Shown here piece by piece: positions 22,742 to 32,579 of a DNA stretch of 64,000 bases (positions within the stretch are counted from its first letter, which is position 1; every line of letters starts with the position of its first letter). Position numbers and translations under genes: made by a program. The notes below the pieces were generated by a model. That model was not told the DNA's origin. It was given only the letters and a program-made list of their open reading frames with translations, and did no database searches. The stretch lies in the NCBI GenBank assembly GCA_910585465.1, contig CAJUEW010000006.1, forward strand, positions 1 to 64,000. The letters run 5' to 3'. This DNA comes from an uncultured Lachnospiraceae bacterium (GTDB taxonomy: Bacteria > Bacillota > Clostridia > Lachnospirales > Lachnospiraceae).

Positions 22742-23872
22742 TTAGGCCAGTCCCATTAAGGAATCTATGCCCGGATCTGCCTTTTCTCCATAAATATCAT
22801 ATAACCGTTCAAAGTTTTTATCGTCCGCCGAATGGTCAAAAACCCTTGATAAGGTGCTGAAAATATCAATTTGCTCTGAAAGAGGAAGTCTAGCTGCGGC
22901 ACTGTCAAATCTTAAAACAGCAAAACATTTTAAAATATTCAAAATATAAATAAGAATAGCTGTCTGCCGCAGGGGCTTTCTTGTCTTCATGGCGCTCATA
23001 TAATAGCGGAACAAATAATAGATGCAGAAATGCTCATACTGAATATCATATTCCGGACTTTCTAAAATCATAAAGAAAGAATCCCATCTATCCAAAGAAG
23101 AATCCAATGAACCCAGCAGCCTTTTTAAACACTTCTGGTCTCTTTCAGAGAACCTTTCAAAATTCCTGCAGAAATCGCGGAAAGCAGAAATTTTTGCGGA
23201 ATAGTCCGCTGAAAATGCAGATAAGAGCTGTGCGTACTCTGCATAGTTCTCAGGAGAGGAAAAGCATTCCAGAATATCGGAGGCATCCATTCCTGCGTCA
23301 ATCCTCTGCTGCAGCGCACTTGTAAAAAGTACCAGCATACGGAGTCTTACGGATAAAGGCAGCGTCCGGTTTTGAAGCATATCGGCTCCTCGTGTCAGAC
23401 CGCCGATCAAAGTGTTGAACAGCTCCCAATCCAGCTCTTCCTGCTTTTCATCCTCCTCTTTTTCTGCAAAATCAAACTCCAGCGATTCCGTCCGTTCAAG
23501 CATCATACGGGCCACCTCCGGACAGGACAGAGTCAGAGTATTAAAATAAATATCCCCGTAACGAACAGCAGAACGGGGATATTGAGTACAGATACGGCAC
23601 ATATATTCTTTTCCAAGCTTCTGATAGAGCTCGCACAAATTCTCTTCTGTCAGGAACGGGCATCTTGACTGTTCTGTCAGGCGAAAATAAGTGATACCGT
23701 TCTTTTCCATAAGATGATCCTGAAGCTTCTTTCCAAGCTCACCTGATACTTTCCGGTAAACCGCAGCCGTCTCATCATCCACCGGAATGCTCCAGTCTGC
23801 ACAGCAAGTATTGGAGCAGCTGCCGCCCACGCACTCAAAGTCTTCAAAAAAATCCGCTACTAAATACTTCAC
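22742..23872 (-). CDS. FliB-like lysine N-methylase family protein
   Basis: A 376-aa protein with the Cys signature of the flagellin lysine-N-methylase family: CVGGSCSNTCC (14-24), CPFLTEENLCELYQKLG, and EYMCRICTQYPR. These probably hold an Fe-S or zinc cluster. The C-terminal 200 residues are helical and variable, as usual. In Salmonella FliB methylates flagellin lysines, but the family is widespread in non-motile Clostridia, and no flagellar gene is in this window. Substrate unknown. It lies upstream of clpB in the same orientation. Confidence 0.75.
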   Translation of the reverse strand: MKYLVADFFEDFECVGGSCSNTCCADWSIPVDDETAAVYRKVSGELGKKLQDHLMEKNGITYFRLTEQSRCPFLTEENLCELYQKLGKEYMCRICTQYPRSAVRYGDIYFNTLTLSCPEVARMMLERTESLEFDFAEKEEDEKQEELDWELFNTLIGGLTRGADMLQNRTLPLSVRLRMLVLFTSALQQRIDAGMDASDILECFSSPENYAEYAQLLSAFSADYSAKISAFRDFCRNFERFSERDQKCLKRLLGSLDSSLDRWDSFFMILESPEYDIQYEHFCIYYLFRYYMSAMKTRKPLRQTAILIYILNILKCFAVLRFDSAAARLPLSEQIDIFSTLSRVFDHSADDKNFERLYDIYGEKADPGIDSLMGLA

Positions 23873-24000
23873 GAAAAATCCTCCTCAACATAATCTGCAT
23901 TTCTTTCAGTCTTACACTTAATATTTATCGGCAGATTTATGCTGATATATTACCTGAGGAAATATACAGATAATATATTATTCCGCTTTCTTCTTCCGGC

Positions 24001-25314
24001 TCACCTCTGCAACGGCAGAGTCATCTCAATGGCAAAGCAGTCGCCCTTCTGCCCCCATCGAAACGCACCCTTATGTTCCTCCATAATTTTCCTGCAGGTC
24101 CGAAGGCCAATCTGGGTGCTTTCTTTTTGACTCTCCTGACTCAGACTATGATTCTGTATGCATATTTTCAGCATCTGCTCCTGTTCGGATGCCTCTATCT
24201 CAAGAGGATAGCGGATATCGCCGTATTTTTTCAGATTGGAAAGCAGATTATCTATAACTCTCTGGAGATATTCGCTGTCCACCAGAACCTGTCCGCTCAG
24301 CTCTCCAATCTGGCATACAAGACAGCCTCCCTGCTCCTGCCAGTCAAAAAACTGACCATTACATAAATCCTCCAGCAGACTCTCACAGGAAGTCAGGCAG
24401 AACTGATAGTTATTTTCCCTTTTTCCATATACGAGAAAATATTCAAACAGCCTATCTGACATTTTCTTCATCTGAAACGCTTTCTCCCTGCAGTGCTCCA
24501 GGTATTTGCAAAGCTGCTCCTCGTCCTCATAGCGATGCATATTCAAAAGCTCCAGATAGCCGATCAGAGAAGTAAGCGGCGTTCTCAGATCGTGGGACAT
24601 GGCAGTCACCAGCTCCGCATTCGCCTTTTCTGCCTCATCCTTCATAAGCTGCTGATCCAGAATATTGTTCTTTAGATTCTCAATCCCTTCCGCAAGTCCG
24701 GTAATCTCATCGCAGCCCCGGATCGTCATAGGATATTCCAGATTTCCGCTGCCCAGAATCTTAAGCTCCTGTCCCAGACGGTTAATATAGCGTATTTTCC
24801 GGTGAATCAGCAGAAATAAAAGCAAAATAAACACAATACTGCCGATTGCAAAGCCCGCAATATCAATCACATAAAAATACTTGGTATTGACATAGAAATC
24901 TATCTCCGCTTTAATCGTTGTCCCATCCATCAACGTTACATCATAATACCGAATCTGGTTATAGACGTTATCTGCAGAACCTTCCTCCTCTATCCCTTCA
25001 TAAGAGCCCATAAGAGCCTCCACGTCTTTATAGAACATAATATACATGCCGCGCTCTTTCTGTACCCAGTCAATTAAAAGCTCCATATTATCTTTGGTCA
25101 CCTGATGACTGCTGATAAACCGCTGAAGACTGTCCAGGCTCTCCGATACCCGCTGCTCATAATGCTCCTCCTGATTCGTCCGGTTGATATAATACTGAAA
25201 CGCCACATCCTCCACCACATTGGCAGCCAGAATTCCTGCCGCCAGTGAAACAATCGTCATCAGTATCAGTTCCAGTGTCAGTCTGCTTCTTCGTTTTTTC
25301 TTTTTAATTAACAC
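24001..25314 (-). CDS. Sensor histidine kinase
   Basis: A 437-aa membrane kinase. GTG 25314 follows GGGGAAGAGG and overlaps the regulator stop by 11 nt; the longer frame is an artefact. TM1 (LILMTIVSLAAGILAANVV), an extracellular domain of about 130 residues, TM2 (VIDIAGFAIGSIVFILLLFLL), HAMP, then the H-box MSHDLRTPLTSLIGYLE with the phospho-accepting His and an ATPase domain with NLLSNLKKYG. The usual G1/G2 glycines (DNGxG) are hard to see in the last 60 residues, so the ATPase region looks degenerate. Signal unknown. Confidence 0.85.
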   Translation of the reverse strand: MLIKKKKRRSRLTLELILMTIVSLAAGILAANVVEDVAFQYYINRTNQEEHYEQRVSESLDSLQRFISSHQVTKDNMELLIDWVQKERGMYIMFYKDVEALMGSYEGIEEEGSADNVYNQIRYYDVTLMDGTTIKAEIDFYVNTKYFYVIDIAGFAIGSIVFILLLFLLIHRKIRYINRLGQELKILGSGNLEYPMTIRGCDEITGLAEGIENLKNNILDQQLMKDEAEKANAELVTAMSHDLRTPLTSLIGYLELLNMHRYEDEEQLCKYLEHCREKAFQMKKMSDRLFEYFLVYGKRENNYQFCLTSCESLLEDLCNGQFFDWQEQGGCLVCQIGELSGQVLVDSEYLQRVIDNLLSNLKKYGDIRYPLEIEASEQEQMLKICIQNHSLSQESQKESTQIGLRTCRKIMEEHKGAFRWGQKGDCFAIEMTLPLQR

Positions 25315-25990
25315 AATAACCTCTTCCCCATATATTCTGGATATAAGATTTGCCATTCTTCTCCAGCTTCCGCCTGATATTCCGGATATGCACCATAACT
25401 GTATTTCCGGAATTGGGGAAAAAGGTTTCCTTCCAGATAGTCTCATAAATTTCTTTTACAGAAAATACCTTTCTTGGATTGGAAGCAAGGAGGAGAAGAA
25501 TCTGATATTCCATCTCTGTGAGGGAAATTTTCCTGCCTCCTACCTGAACTGACTGAAGCTCCTGATCAATCGTAATGTCCCGGTAGAATACAAGCTTTTC
25601 TGTCCTTTTTTCAGACTCCTGATAAACTCTGTATCTCCGGATCAGCGCTTTTACTCTCGATAGCAGCTCCATATAAGAAAACGGCTTTACCAGGTAGTCG
25701 TCTCCTCCCGCTGAAAATCCAAGAACCTTATCGTGTTCGCCGGATTTGGCGGTTAAAAACAGAATCGGGACATTCGTATTTTCCCGGATTTCCGTACAGG
25801 CCTGAATTCCGGATTTTCCCGGCATCATAATATCCAGTATTACCAAATCCACCTGCTCTGCCTGAGCAACCGCCTCCGCCGCATTACTGGCTTCCAGAAT
25901 TTCATAGCCTTCGCTTCCCAGCATCATCCGGAGCACTTCCCGAATCTCCGGTTCATCATCTGCTACCAGAATCCTCTGTTTTTCCTGCAT
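25304..25990 (-). CDS. OmpR/VanR-type response regulator
   Basis: A 228-aa regulator. Receiver residues: acidic pair DDE (11-13), phospho-acceptor Asp in VILDIMMPG (about 53), Thr in LFLTAKSG and Lys in YLVKPFS. The C-terminal winged helix contains NPRKVFSVKEIYETIW and TVMVHIRNIRRKLEK. It is the first gene of a two-gene operon with the kinase. By sequence it is nearest the VanR/YycF-like group; targets unknown. Confidence 0.9.
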   Translation of the reverse strand: MQEKQRILVADDEPEIREVLRMMLGSEGYEILEASNAAEAVAQAEQVDLVILDIMMPGKSGIQACTEIRENTNVPILFLTAKSGEHDKVLGFSAGGDDYLVKPFSYMELLSRVKALIRRYRVYQESEKRTEKLVFYRDITIDQELQSVQVGGRKISLTEMEYQILLLLASNPRKVFSVKEIYETIWKETFFPNSGNTVMVHIRNIRRKLEKNGKSYIQNIWGRGYCVN

Positions 25991-26143
25991 CTTGTTCTTT
26001 CACCTGCCCTATTATCTATATCTTCTGTCATCTGTATCATTTTTCTAAGTGTATCATGTCCAAACAATTCTTGCGAGTCCCCGGCTCCAGAATTAAGATT
26101 TCTTAAGACATTTCTCCCAAACTTTATTGTATGATAATAAAAT

Positions 26144-26171
26144 AAAAAAGGAGCTACAAAATTGCAGCTCC
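26144..26171 (-). terminator. galK terminator overlapping its stop codon
   Basis: GGAGCT-G-CAATTTTG-T-AGCTCC followed by T6. The stem includes the last codons and stop of galK. Confidence 0.8.
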
Positions 26172-27320
26172 GTTGCCGGTTTCCACTACATAGAACTCTG
26201 CCTTAAGCCCTGTCCTTTTTTCATAGTTTTCCCCCACTCTGGCTATAAATTCACTCACCGCACTGTCTTCCACAATACTGATGGTGCAGCCGCCGAATCC
26301 TGCACCCATCATCCTGGAACCAACGACTCCTTCTATATTCCATGCCTCTTCCACCAGGATATCCAGCTCCTCACAGGACACTTCGTAATCTTCCTTTAAA
26401 GACAAATGAGAAGCATTCATAAACTGCCCAAATTCCCATATATCCCCCCGCTCCAATGCCTGCGCCGCCTGAATCGTCCTCTGGTTCTCCGTCACCGCAT
26501 GACGCGCCCTGCGGATTCGGACCGGGCTCTTGATCATCTCCTGAACCTCCTCAAACACTTCCGCCGTCAGCTCACTCAGATTACGGATAGAAATAACTGT
26601 CTGAAGCTCTTTCAATGCCTCCTCACACTGGGCACGGCGATCGTGGTACTGCTCATCCACAAAATCCCGATCTTTTTTACTGTTTGTGATAATCATTTTT
26701 TCATGTATAAGCCGGAGCGGCGCATATACATAAGAAAGATTACTCGTATCCAGGAGAATCGCATGATCCTTCTTCCCAAACGCAATGGCAAATGGATCCA
26801 TAATCCCGCACTTCATCCCCATGTACTCATTTTCCGCCAGCTGTCCAAAAAGCGCAATCTCAGCCATGCTGATATCCGAAAGCCCGGCCATGTCTTTAAG
26901 AATCAGCCCTGTCACCACCTCAAGGGATGCCGAAGAGCCGATTCCGAGTCCTTTTGGTATATCTCCATAGTACAGAAGGTCAAAGCCGCACGAAATCCGG
27001 CAGCCCTTCTGAAGAAATGTCTGAATCACCCCTTTGGGGTAATTCCCCCATCCGTCCTTACGCCGATATGCCAAATCCTCCAGACAGGCCGTAACCACTC
27101 CCTGATCCGGATCATTCAGCGAGTAAAAATGGAGGACAGAATCCTCCCTTCTTCTTGCGGCTGCATACGTTCCTATTGTAATTGCGCAGGGAAACACATG
27201 TCCGCCGTTATAATCGGTATGTTCCCCGATCAAATTCACTCTTCCAGGAGCAAAGTAGACATTTACCCCGTCTCCTTCTCCATAGATTTCCAGAAATTTG
27301 TCCACCAACTGCTGCTTCAT
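26154..27320 (-). CDS. galK: Galactokinase
   Basis: A 388-aa GHMP kinase of the normal length, starting at ATG 27320 (GAGGGAGAG upstream). It phosphorylates galactose at C1 in the Leloir pathway. Motifs: APGRVNLIGEHTDYNGG (substrate motif 1), PKGLGIGSSASLEV (ATP loop; consensus GLSSSAS, here GIGSSAS) and MMGAGFGGCTI near the C-terminus. galT and galE are not in this window, so the pathway genes are dispersed. Its terminator overlaps the stop codon. Confidence 0.95.
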   Translation of the reverse strand: MKQQLVDKFLEIYGEGDGVNVYFAPGRVNLIGEHTDYNGGHVFPCAITIGTYAAARRREDSVLHFYSLNDPDQGVVTACLEDLAYRRKDGWGNYPKGVIQTFLQKGCRISCGFDLLYYGDIPKGLGIGSSASLEVVTGLILKDMAGLSDISMAEIALFGQLAENEYMGMKCGIMDPFAIAFGKKDHAILLDTSNLSYVYAPLRLIHEKMIITNSKKDRDFVDEQYHDRRAQCEEALKELQTVISIRNLSELTAEVFEEVQEMIKSPVRIRRARHAVTENQRTIQAAQALERGDIWEFGQFMNASHLSLKEDYEVSCEELDILVEEAWNIEGVVGSRMMGAGFGGCTISIVEDSAVSEFIARVGENYEKRTGLKAEFYVVETGNGAAIL

Positions 27321-27409
27321 AGCTCTCTCCCTCACAGATTTCCGAAACCAATACGGTTTTGAAGTATCATAGCACATTTTGTCGTTTTTGTTAAGTAATT
27401 GTTCATAGA

Positions 27410-27438
27410 TTGACTTTTCCATGCCACATGGTTACAAT
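27410..27438 (+). promoter_or_regulatory. uppP promoter
   Basis: -35 TTGACT (27410-27415), 17-bp spacer, -10 TACAAT (27433-27438), diverging from galK. Confidence 0.8.
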
Positions 27439-27471
27439 GAAACAAAATATTTTAATAAGGAGTATTTACAC

Positions 27472-28290
27472 ATGCTGGAATTTCTAAAAGTTATTTTAAT
27501 CGGTATTGTGGAAGGCATTACAGAATGGCTGCCCATCTCCAGTACCGGACATATGATCCTTCTGGAGGAATTCGTCCGTCTCAATGTATCGGAAGAATTT
27601 CTGGAGATGTTCAATGTAGTCATTCAGCTTGGCGCCATCCTGGCTGTCGTAGTCCTGTTCTTTCCAAAGCTGTGGCCTTTTTGCTCGCCCCGAAACGGCT
27701 GGATTAAAAAGGAGACCTGGATGCTTTGGTTCAAGGTTCTTGTGGCAGTTCTTCCGGCAGCCGTTATTGGCATTCCATTTGATGATACTTTGGATGCTTT
27801 GTTCTACAACTACCAGACGGTAGCCGTCACTCTGATTATCTACGGCATTCTTTTCATTATTGTTGAAAACTATAATAAAAAGAGAAGGCCGCGCGTAACA
27901 TCCTTTGAAGATCTGACCTTTCCTATGGCCGTCTTTATCGGCGTTTTTCAGGTGCTTGCACTGATTCCCGGAACCTCCCGCTCAGGAGCCACAATTCTTG
28001 GAGGCGTACTTTTAGGCGCGTCCCGTTATATCGCTGCTGAATTCAGTTTCTTCCTGGCCATTCCGGTCATGTTCGGAGCCAGCCTTTTAAAGCTTGTAAA
28101 ATTCGGATTTGCATTCAGCGGTTCAGAGCTCGCAATCCTTCTGCTCGGTATGGCTACTGCTTTTATTGTATCTATCCTGGCTATCAAGTTTCTGATGGGC
28201 TACATTAAGAAAAATAACTTCAAATCCTTTGGCTATTACCGTATCATACTCGGTATCCTTGTACTTGTTTACTTTATGTTTATAAAATAA
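27472..28290 (+). CDS. uppP: Undecaprenyl-diphosphate phosphatase (BacA type)
   Basis: A 272-aa integral membrane protein starting at ATG 27472 (AAGGAG upstream). Signature motifs GIVEGITEWLPISSTGHMIL (catalytic Glu and Ser) and PGTSRSGATI (Arg) match UppP. About eight membrane segments follow. It dephosphorylates undecaprenyl diphosphate to recycle the lipid carrier for cell-wall synthesis and confers bacitracin tolerance. It is transcribed alone or with the DUF815 gene 70 bp downstream. Confidence 0.96.
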   Translation: MLEFLKVILIGIVEGITEWLPISSTGHMILLEEFVRLNVSEEFLEMFNVVIQLGAILAVVVLFFPKLWPFCSPRNGWIKKETWMLWFKVLVAVLPAAVIGIPFDDTLDALFYNYQTVAVTLIIYGILFIIVENYNKKRRPRVTSFEDLTFPMAVFIGVFQVLALIPGTSRSGATILGGVLLGASRYIAAEFSFFLAIPVMFGASLLKLVKFGFAFSGSELAILLLGMATAFIVSILAIKFLMGYIKKNNFKSFGYYRIILGILVLVYFMFIK

Positions 28291-28359
28291 TCCCAGCGCA
28301 TCAAAAAAGCGGCAGATATGCGCTGCCACATGATACATCAGAGGAGGAGGGCTATTTTC

Positions 28360-29670
28360 ATGTACAAAGAAGTTGCAAAATTAATCCTGTACCGCAATCT
28401 TGGGAAGGACAGTATTCTGCTGAAGCTGTCCGGGATTTTTGAAGATTTTGAGCTGAAACGGGCCAGCAATGCTCAGCTCACCACAAGAATTTATGAGCAA
28501 ATGAAAGCATTGCTGGATCTGGCAACCCAATATGGTTTTGACAAGAATCTGTGGCACAACTATCTGACCTTTATTCTGCTGACCAATGAAAACTCTTTCA
28601 GCATCACCAGCGAGAAGATAGGAGCCAATAACGGAACAGTAAATCATTTTGCCAAAGGGGATTTTAATATTTTTAAAAAGCTGTTTGACTTTAATTTCGC
28701 ACCGATTGAAAACGAATTAGGTATTGACTGCTTTACTACTGTCTGCAATTATCATTCTATCCAGAAAAAAGAACGAATGTACAATAAAAATGTCAGTGAG
28801 AAGGTTCAGGCAGTCAGCGAACAGATAGAGCAGGCAGCAGATGCCGATGAAATTTTCCGGATTGTGACCGACTTCTATGCTGCTTACGGTGTTGGTATGT
28901 TCGGCCTGAACCGGGCCTTCCGTATCAAACACCTGGAGGACGGTGTGGAGTTTCTGCCTATTAACAATACCGAGCGGGTTGTATTGGATGATTTGATTGG
29001 ATATGAGCTTCAGAAAAAAAAGCTGGTTGACAATACGGAAGCCTTCATCAAAGGACTCCCCTGCAACAATGTGCTTCTGTGCGGAGATGCAGGCACCGGC
29101 AAATCCACCAGCATTAAAGCGCTTTTAAATGAATACTATGATCAGGGCCTGCGTATGATAGAGATTTACAAGCATCAGTTTCAGGATCTGTCCGGCATCA
29201 TTGCCCGGATCAAAAACCGGAACTACCGCTTTATTATTTATATGGATGATTTATCCTTTGAGGAGTTTGAAATTGAGTACAAATATCTGAAGGCAGTCAT
29301 TGAGGGCGGTATGGAAACCAGACCGGACAATGTGCTGATCTATGCCACCTCCAACCGCCGGCATCTGATCAAGGAAACCTGGAATGACCGGGATGATATG
29401 CAGATCGACAACGGTATGCACCGTTCGGATACGATGCAGGAAAAGCTGTCCCTGGTTGCCCGCTTCGGCGTGACGATCTACTACGGCAAGCCTTCTCCAA
29501 AAGAATACCTCACCATTGTGAAAGAGCTGCGCAGACGATATCCGTCCATTACCTGCACGGATGAGGAGCTGTGCGCGGAGGCAAACAAATGGGAATTAAG
29601 CCACGGAGGAATCTCCGGCAGAACGGCCCAGCAGTTTATCAACTATATGGCCGGACAGTTAAGCGGCTGA
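28360..29670 (+). CDS. DUF815-family AAA ATPase
   Basis: A 436-aa cytosolic protein starting at ATG 28360 behind GAGGAGG. The N-terminal 200 residues are helical and unassigned. The C-terminal half has Walker A GDAGTGKST (about 259-267), Walker B FIIYMDDLSFEEFE, and sensor region YATSNRRHLIKETWNDR. This is the DUF815 (COG2607) family, predicted AAA+ ATPases whose biological role is not known. Followed by a strong terminator shared with the convergent symporter gene. Confidence 0.85.
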   Translation: MYKEVAKLILYRNLGKDSILLKLSGIFEDFELKRASNAQLTTRIYEQMKALLDLATQYGFDKNLWHNYLTFILLTNENSFSITSEKIGANNGTVNHFAKGDFNIFKKLFDFNFAPIENELGIDCFTTVCNYHSIQKKERMYNKNVSEKVQAVSEQIEQAADADEIFRIVTDFYAAYGVGMFGLNRAFRIKHLEDGVEFLPINNTERVVLDDLIGYELQKKKLVDNTEAFIKGLPCNNVLLCGDAGTGKSTSIKALLNEYYDQGLRMIEIYKHQFQDLSGIIARIKNRNYRFIIYMDDLSFEEFEIEYKYLKAVIEGGMETRPDNVLIYATSNRRHLIKETWNDRDDMQIDNGMHRSDTMQEKLSLVARFGVTIYYGKPSPKEYLTIVKELRRRYPSITCTDEELCAEANKWELSHGGISGRTAQQFINYMAGQLSG

Positions 29671-29696
29671 TATCTGTTATATCATTAAATATTTAT

Positions 29697-29733
29697 ACGG
29701 GCAGCTCCGATTGATAAGGGAGCTGCCCGTTTC
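29697..29733. terminator. Bidirectional terminator
   Basis: ACGGGCAGCTCC and GGAGCTGCCCGT are perfect 12-bp arms around a 10-nt loop, followed by TTT. Confidence 0.85.
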
Positions 29734-29752
29734 CGGATCAGAATACCTGTTT

Positions 29753-31135
29753 TTATTTCCTCTGATACTCCTTCACCAGCTTTACTACTGTCCCTGACAG
29801 CAGAAACATTGCAATCAGGTTCGGTATTGCCATCAGTCCGTTAAAGGTTTCCGCAATGCTCCACAACAGTCCCAAATCCATAGTAGCGCCCACCAGGGCC
29901 ATCAGAGAGTAAATAATCATAAAGACCTTGTTGTATTTTGTGCCGAATACAAACTCACAGCACCGGGTTCCGTACAGCCCCCATCCAATAATTGTGGAGA
30001 ATGCAAAGCAGCACATGGCAAGAGCTGTAAAAACAGATATCCAGCTTCCGTATACACATACAAATCCGCTGATCGTCAGCTCCGCGCCTGCAGCAGCTCC
30101 ATAGCTTACTTCCACGCCGCTGCACAGAATGACCAGCGCAGTCAGGGTGCAGATGACAATTGTATCTGCAAATACCTCAAAAATTCCCCAGTATCCCTGA
30201 CGAACCGCATCCCTCGTATCTGCCGTTGCATGGGCTATGGAGCCTGTACCCAGACCTGCTTCATTGGAAAAGATGCCTCTGGAAACGCCCCTCTTCATAC
30301 TCACAAACATGCTCCCAATCAGTCCCCCGGTAAAAGCCGACGGCGAAAAAGCACTTTTCACAATCACCGCAAGCACGCCCGGAACTCTGCCGGCATTCAG
30401 TACCAGTACTCCCACCGCCAGCACCACATAGAGAACCGCCATAAAAGGTACCAGGCGCTCTGTGACCCGTCCGATTCTGCGGATGCCTCCCACCAGCACC
30501 AGAAGAACCACAAGCGTTATCAGAATGCCCAATACCAGATTTACTGTACGGGTCATATCCGGACTGATGATTCCGTAACTCAGAAGAGCAGAATCCACTG
30601 CCGCAGTAATCGTATTTACCTGCGTGGCATTGCCGGTGCCGAATACGGTCAGAATCCCAAGTACAGAGTAAATAACCGCCAGCCACATAAACTGGGGACC
30701 GAGCCCGTTCTTGATATAATACATGGGACCTCCCACATAGTCGCCTTTTTCATTTTTCTCCCGAAAATGAACAGCCAGTGTTACCTCCGAAAATTTGGTA
30801 CACATGCCGAGAAACGCGGACACCCACATCCAGAACACGGCGCCCGGTCCGCCGATAGCGATAGCACCTGCCACTCCGGCAATATTACCTGTGCCCACCG
30901 TAGCCGCCAGTGCCGTACATACGGCCTGAAACGGGGTCATAGAGCCTTCTTCTGCCTCCTTTTTATGGAACATACGCCCGATTGTCACTTTTAACATATA
31001 GGGAAATTCCCGGATTTGAAGAAAGCCTGTCCGTACACTCAGCAGAAGTCCCACTCCGATAATACAGATCATAGCGGGAACGCCCCAGACGAAGTTATTC
31101 ACTGCAGAATTTATCTTTTCTATGATTTCCAACAT
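29753..31135 (-). CDS. Sodium:alanine (AgcS/AlsT) symporter, copy 1
   Basis: A 460-aa integral membrane protein of the alanine or glycine:cation symporter family. Typical motifs: FQAVCTALAATVGTGNIAGVAGAIAIGGPGA (TM3 region), GGPMYYI, and MKRGVSRGIFSNEAGLGTGSIAHATA. About ten membrane helices. It imports a small neutral amino acid with Na+. It is 40% or so similar by eye to copy 2 (33525-34940) in these motifs. It lies downstream of an aminotransferase on the same strand, 82 bp away. Confidence 0.93.
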   Translation of the reverse strand: MLEIIEKINSAVNNFVWGVPAMICIIGVGLLLSVRTGFLQIREFPYMLKVTIGRMFHKKEAEEGSMTPFQAVCTALAATVGTGNIAGVAGAIAIGGPGAVFWMWVSAFLGMCTKFSEVTLAVHFREKNEKGDYVGGPMYYIKNGLGPQFMWLAVIYSVLGILTVFGTGNATQVNTITAAVDSALLSYGIISPDMTRTVNLVLGILITLVVLLVLVGGIRRIGRVTERLVPFMAVLYVVLAVGVLVLNAGRVPGVLAVIVKSAFSPSAFTGGLIGSMFVSMKRGVSRGIFSNEAGLGTGSIAHATADTRDAVRQGYWGIFEVFADTIVICTLTALVILCSGVEVSYGAAAGAELTISGFVCVYGSWISVFTALAMCCFAFSTIIGWGLYGTRCCEFVFGTKYNKVFMIIYSLMALVGATMDLGLLWSIAETFNGLMAIPNLIAMFLLSGTVVKLVKEYQRK

Positions 31136-31217
31136 ATTACGCCCTCCCTCACAGCACGAATTTCCTGTTATTGTATCATACTGTCGAGAAAGGGCGCAAT
31201 AATATTTACGGTTTTTC

Positions 31218-32498
31218 TTATTTATTCAATAATTTTTCCAGACTCACCAGCTTCACGCACAGCACGAACAATTCTGCCGTCACTTTCAGCTCTTCCATAG
31301 TCGGATAAGATGGCGCAATACGGATATTGCTGTCATGAGGATCTTTTTTATATGGATAGGTTGCTCCCGCGCCGGTCAGAGTCACTCCCGCTTCTTTGCA
31401 CTTTGTAACAATCTCCTTTGCACAGCCTTCCATAGAATCAAATGAGATAAAGTATCCTCCCAGAGGTTTTGTCCAGGTTCCGATGCCCAGTCCTCCCAGT
31501 TCTCTCTCCAGTGTGTCTAACACCAGCTCAAACTTAGGCCGCATGATAGCCGCATGCTTTTTCATATGCTCCTTGATTCCGTCTAAGTCTTTAAAATAGA
31601 GAACATGACGAAGCTGATTGATCTTGTCATGGCTGATAATCTGAATCGTCATGGAATGCTTTACCCATTCCAGATTGCCCTGGGACGCGGCAATACAGCT
31701 GATACCTGCTCCTGCAAAGCTGATCTTGGATGTGGAGGCGAATTCCAGCACCATGTCCTCCTTACCGTTGGCTCTGCACATAGACAATATATCCGGCAGA
31801 GTATCCTGTCTGTCGTCATACAGATGGTGCACACAATATGCATTATCCCAATAAATACGGAAATCCTCAGCCGCCGGATTTAAATCCGCAATCCTCCTGC
31901 AGACTTCATCGGAATAGGTAATGCCAAGAGGATTCGTATACATCGGCACGCACCAGATTCCCTTAACCGCAGGGTCCTTTATACATTCCTCCACCATATC
32001 CATATCCGGACCTTCTTCATTCATCGGGATCGGAATCATCTCAATGCCAAAATGCTCAGTAATTGCAAAATGGCGGTCATAGCCGGGCACCGGACATAAA
32101 AATTTCACTTTATCCAGTCTGCACCACGGGGTACTTCCCATTACGCCATGGGTTACGGAACGGGAAACTGTATCATACATAACGCTCAAGCTGGCTGTTC
32201 CGAACACAATGACATGCTCCGGATCCACCCCGAGCATCTCCCCAAGCAGTCTGCGCGCTCCCCAGATGCCTTCCAGATTGCCGTAGTTTCTCACATCCAC
32301 GCCTTTCTCATCGTGCATATCAAAATCCCTGTTAAAAATATCCATCATGGGCATAGTCATATCCAGCTGCTCGGAAGCAGGCTTTCCTCTGGACATGTCA
32401 AGCTTCAGTCCCTTTCCTCTGGCATCCTCATACTGTTTTTCCAGTTCCTGTTTTAAGACAAGCAGCTCCTCTTTTCCAAGTTCACAATATGGTGTCAT
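31218..32498 (-). CDS. Class Ic PLP-dependent aminotransferase
   Basis: A 426-aa cytosolic enzyme. MSRGKPASEQLDM and the DVRNYGNLEGIWGARRLLGEMLG segment identify the bacterial aspartate-aminotransferase-like group (Pfam Asp_aminotransf). The PLP lysine lies in FASTSKISFAGAGISC, and the cofactor-ring aspartate in IYWDNAYCVHH. The substrate is probably an acidic or small amino acid. A downstream Na+/alanine symporter supports an amino acid role but proves nothing. Confidence 0.85.
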   Translation of the reverse strand: MTPYCELGKEELLVLKQELEKQYEDARGKGLKLDMSRGKPASEQLDMTMPMMDIFNRDFDMHDEKGVDVRNYGNLEGIWGARRLLGEMLGVDPEHVIVFGTASLSVMYDTVSRSVTHGVMGSTPWCRLDKVKFLCPVPGYDRHFAITEHFGIEMIPIPMNEEGPDMDMVEECIKDPAVKGIWCVPMYTNPLGITYSDEVCRRIADLNPAAEDFRIYWDNAYCVHHLYDDRQDTLPDILSMCRANGKEDMVLEFASTSKISFAGAGISCIAASQGNLEWVKHSMTIQIISHDKINQLRHVLYFKDLDGIKEHMKKHAAIMRPKFELVLDTLERELGGLGIGTWTKPLGGYFISFDSMEGCAKEIVTKCKEAGVTLTGAGATYPYKKDPHDSNIRIAPSYPTMEELKVTAELFVLCVKLVSLEKLLNK

Positions 32499-32550
32499 CT
32501 TATGTCCTCCTCTATTCTATCTATTAGCCGTTACCCGGCCGGAAAATAAG

Positions 32551-32577
32551 GGACTGTACCGAAATACAGCCCCCTTC
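32551..32577 (-). terminator. Weak hairpin between HD gene and aminotransferase
   Basis: GGG-CTGTA and TACAG-CCC arms around an ATTTCGG-type loop, followed by TTATTTT on the minus strand. Confidence 0.5.
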
Positions 32578-32579
32578 TA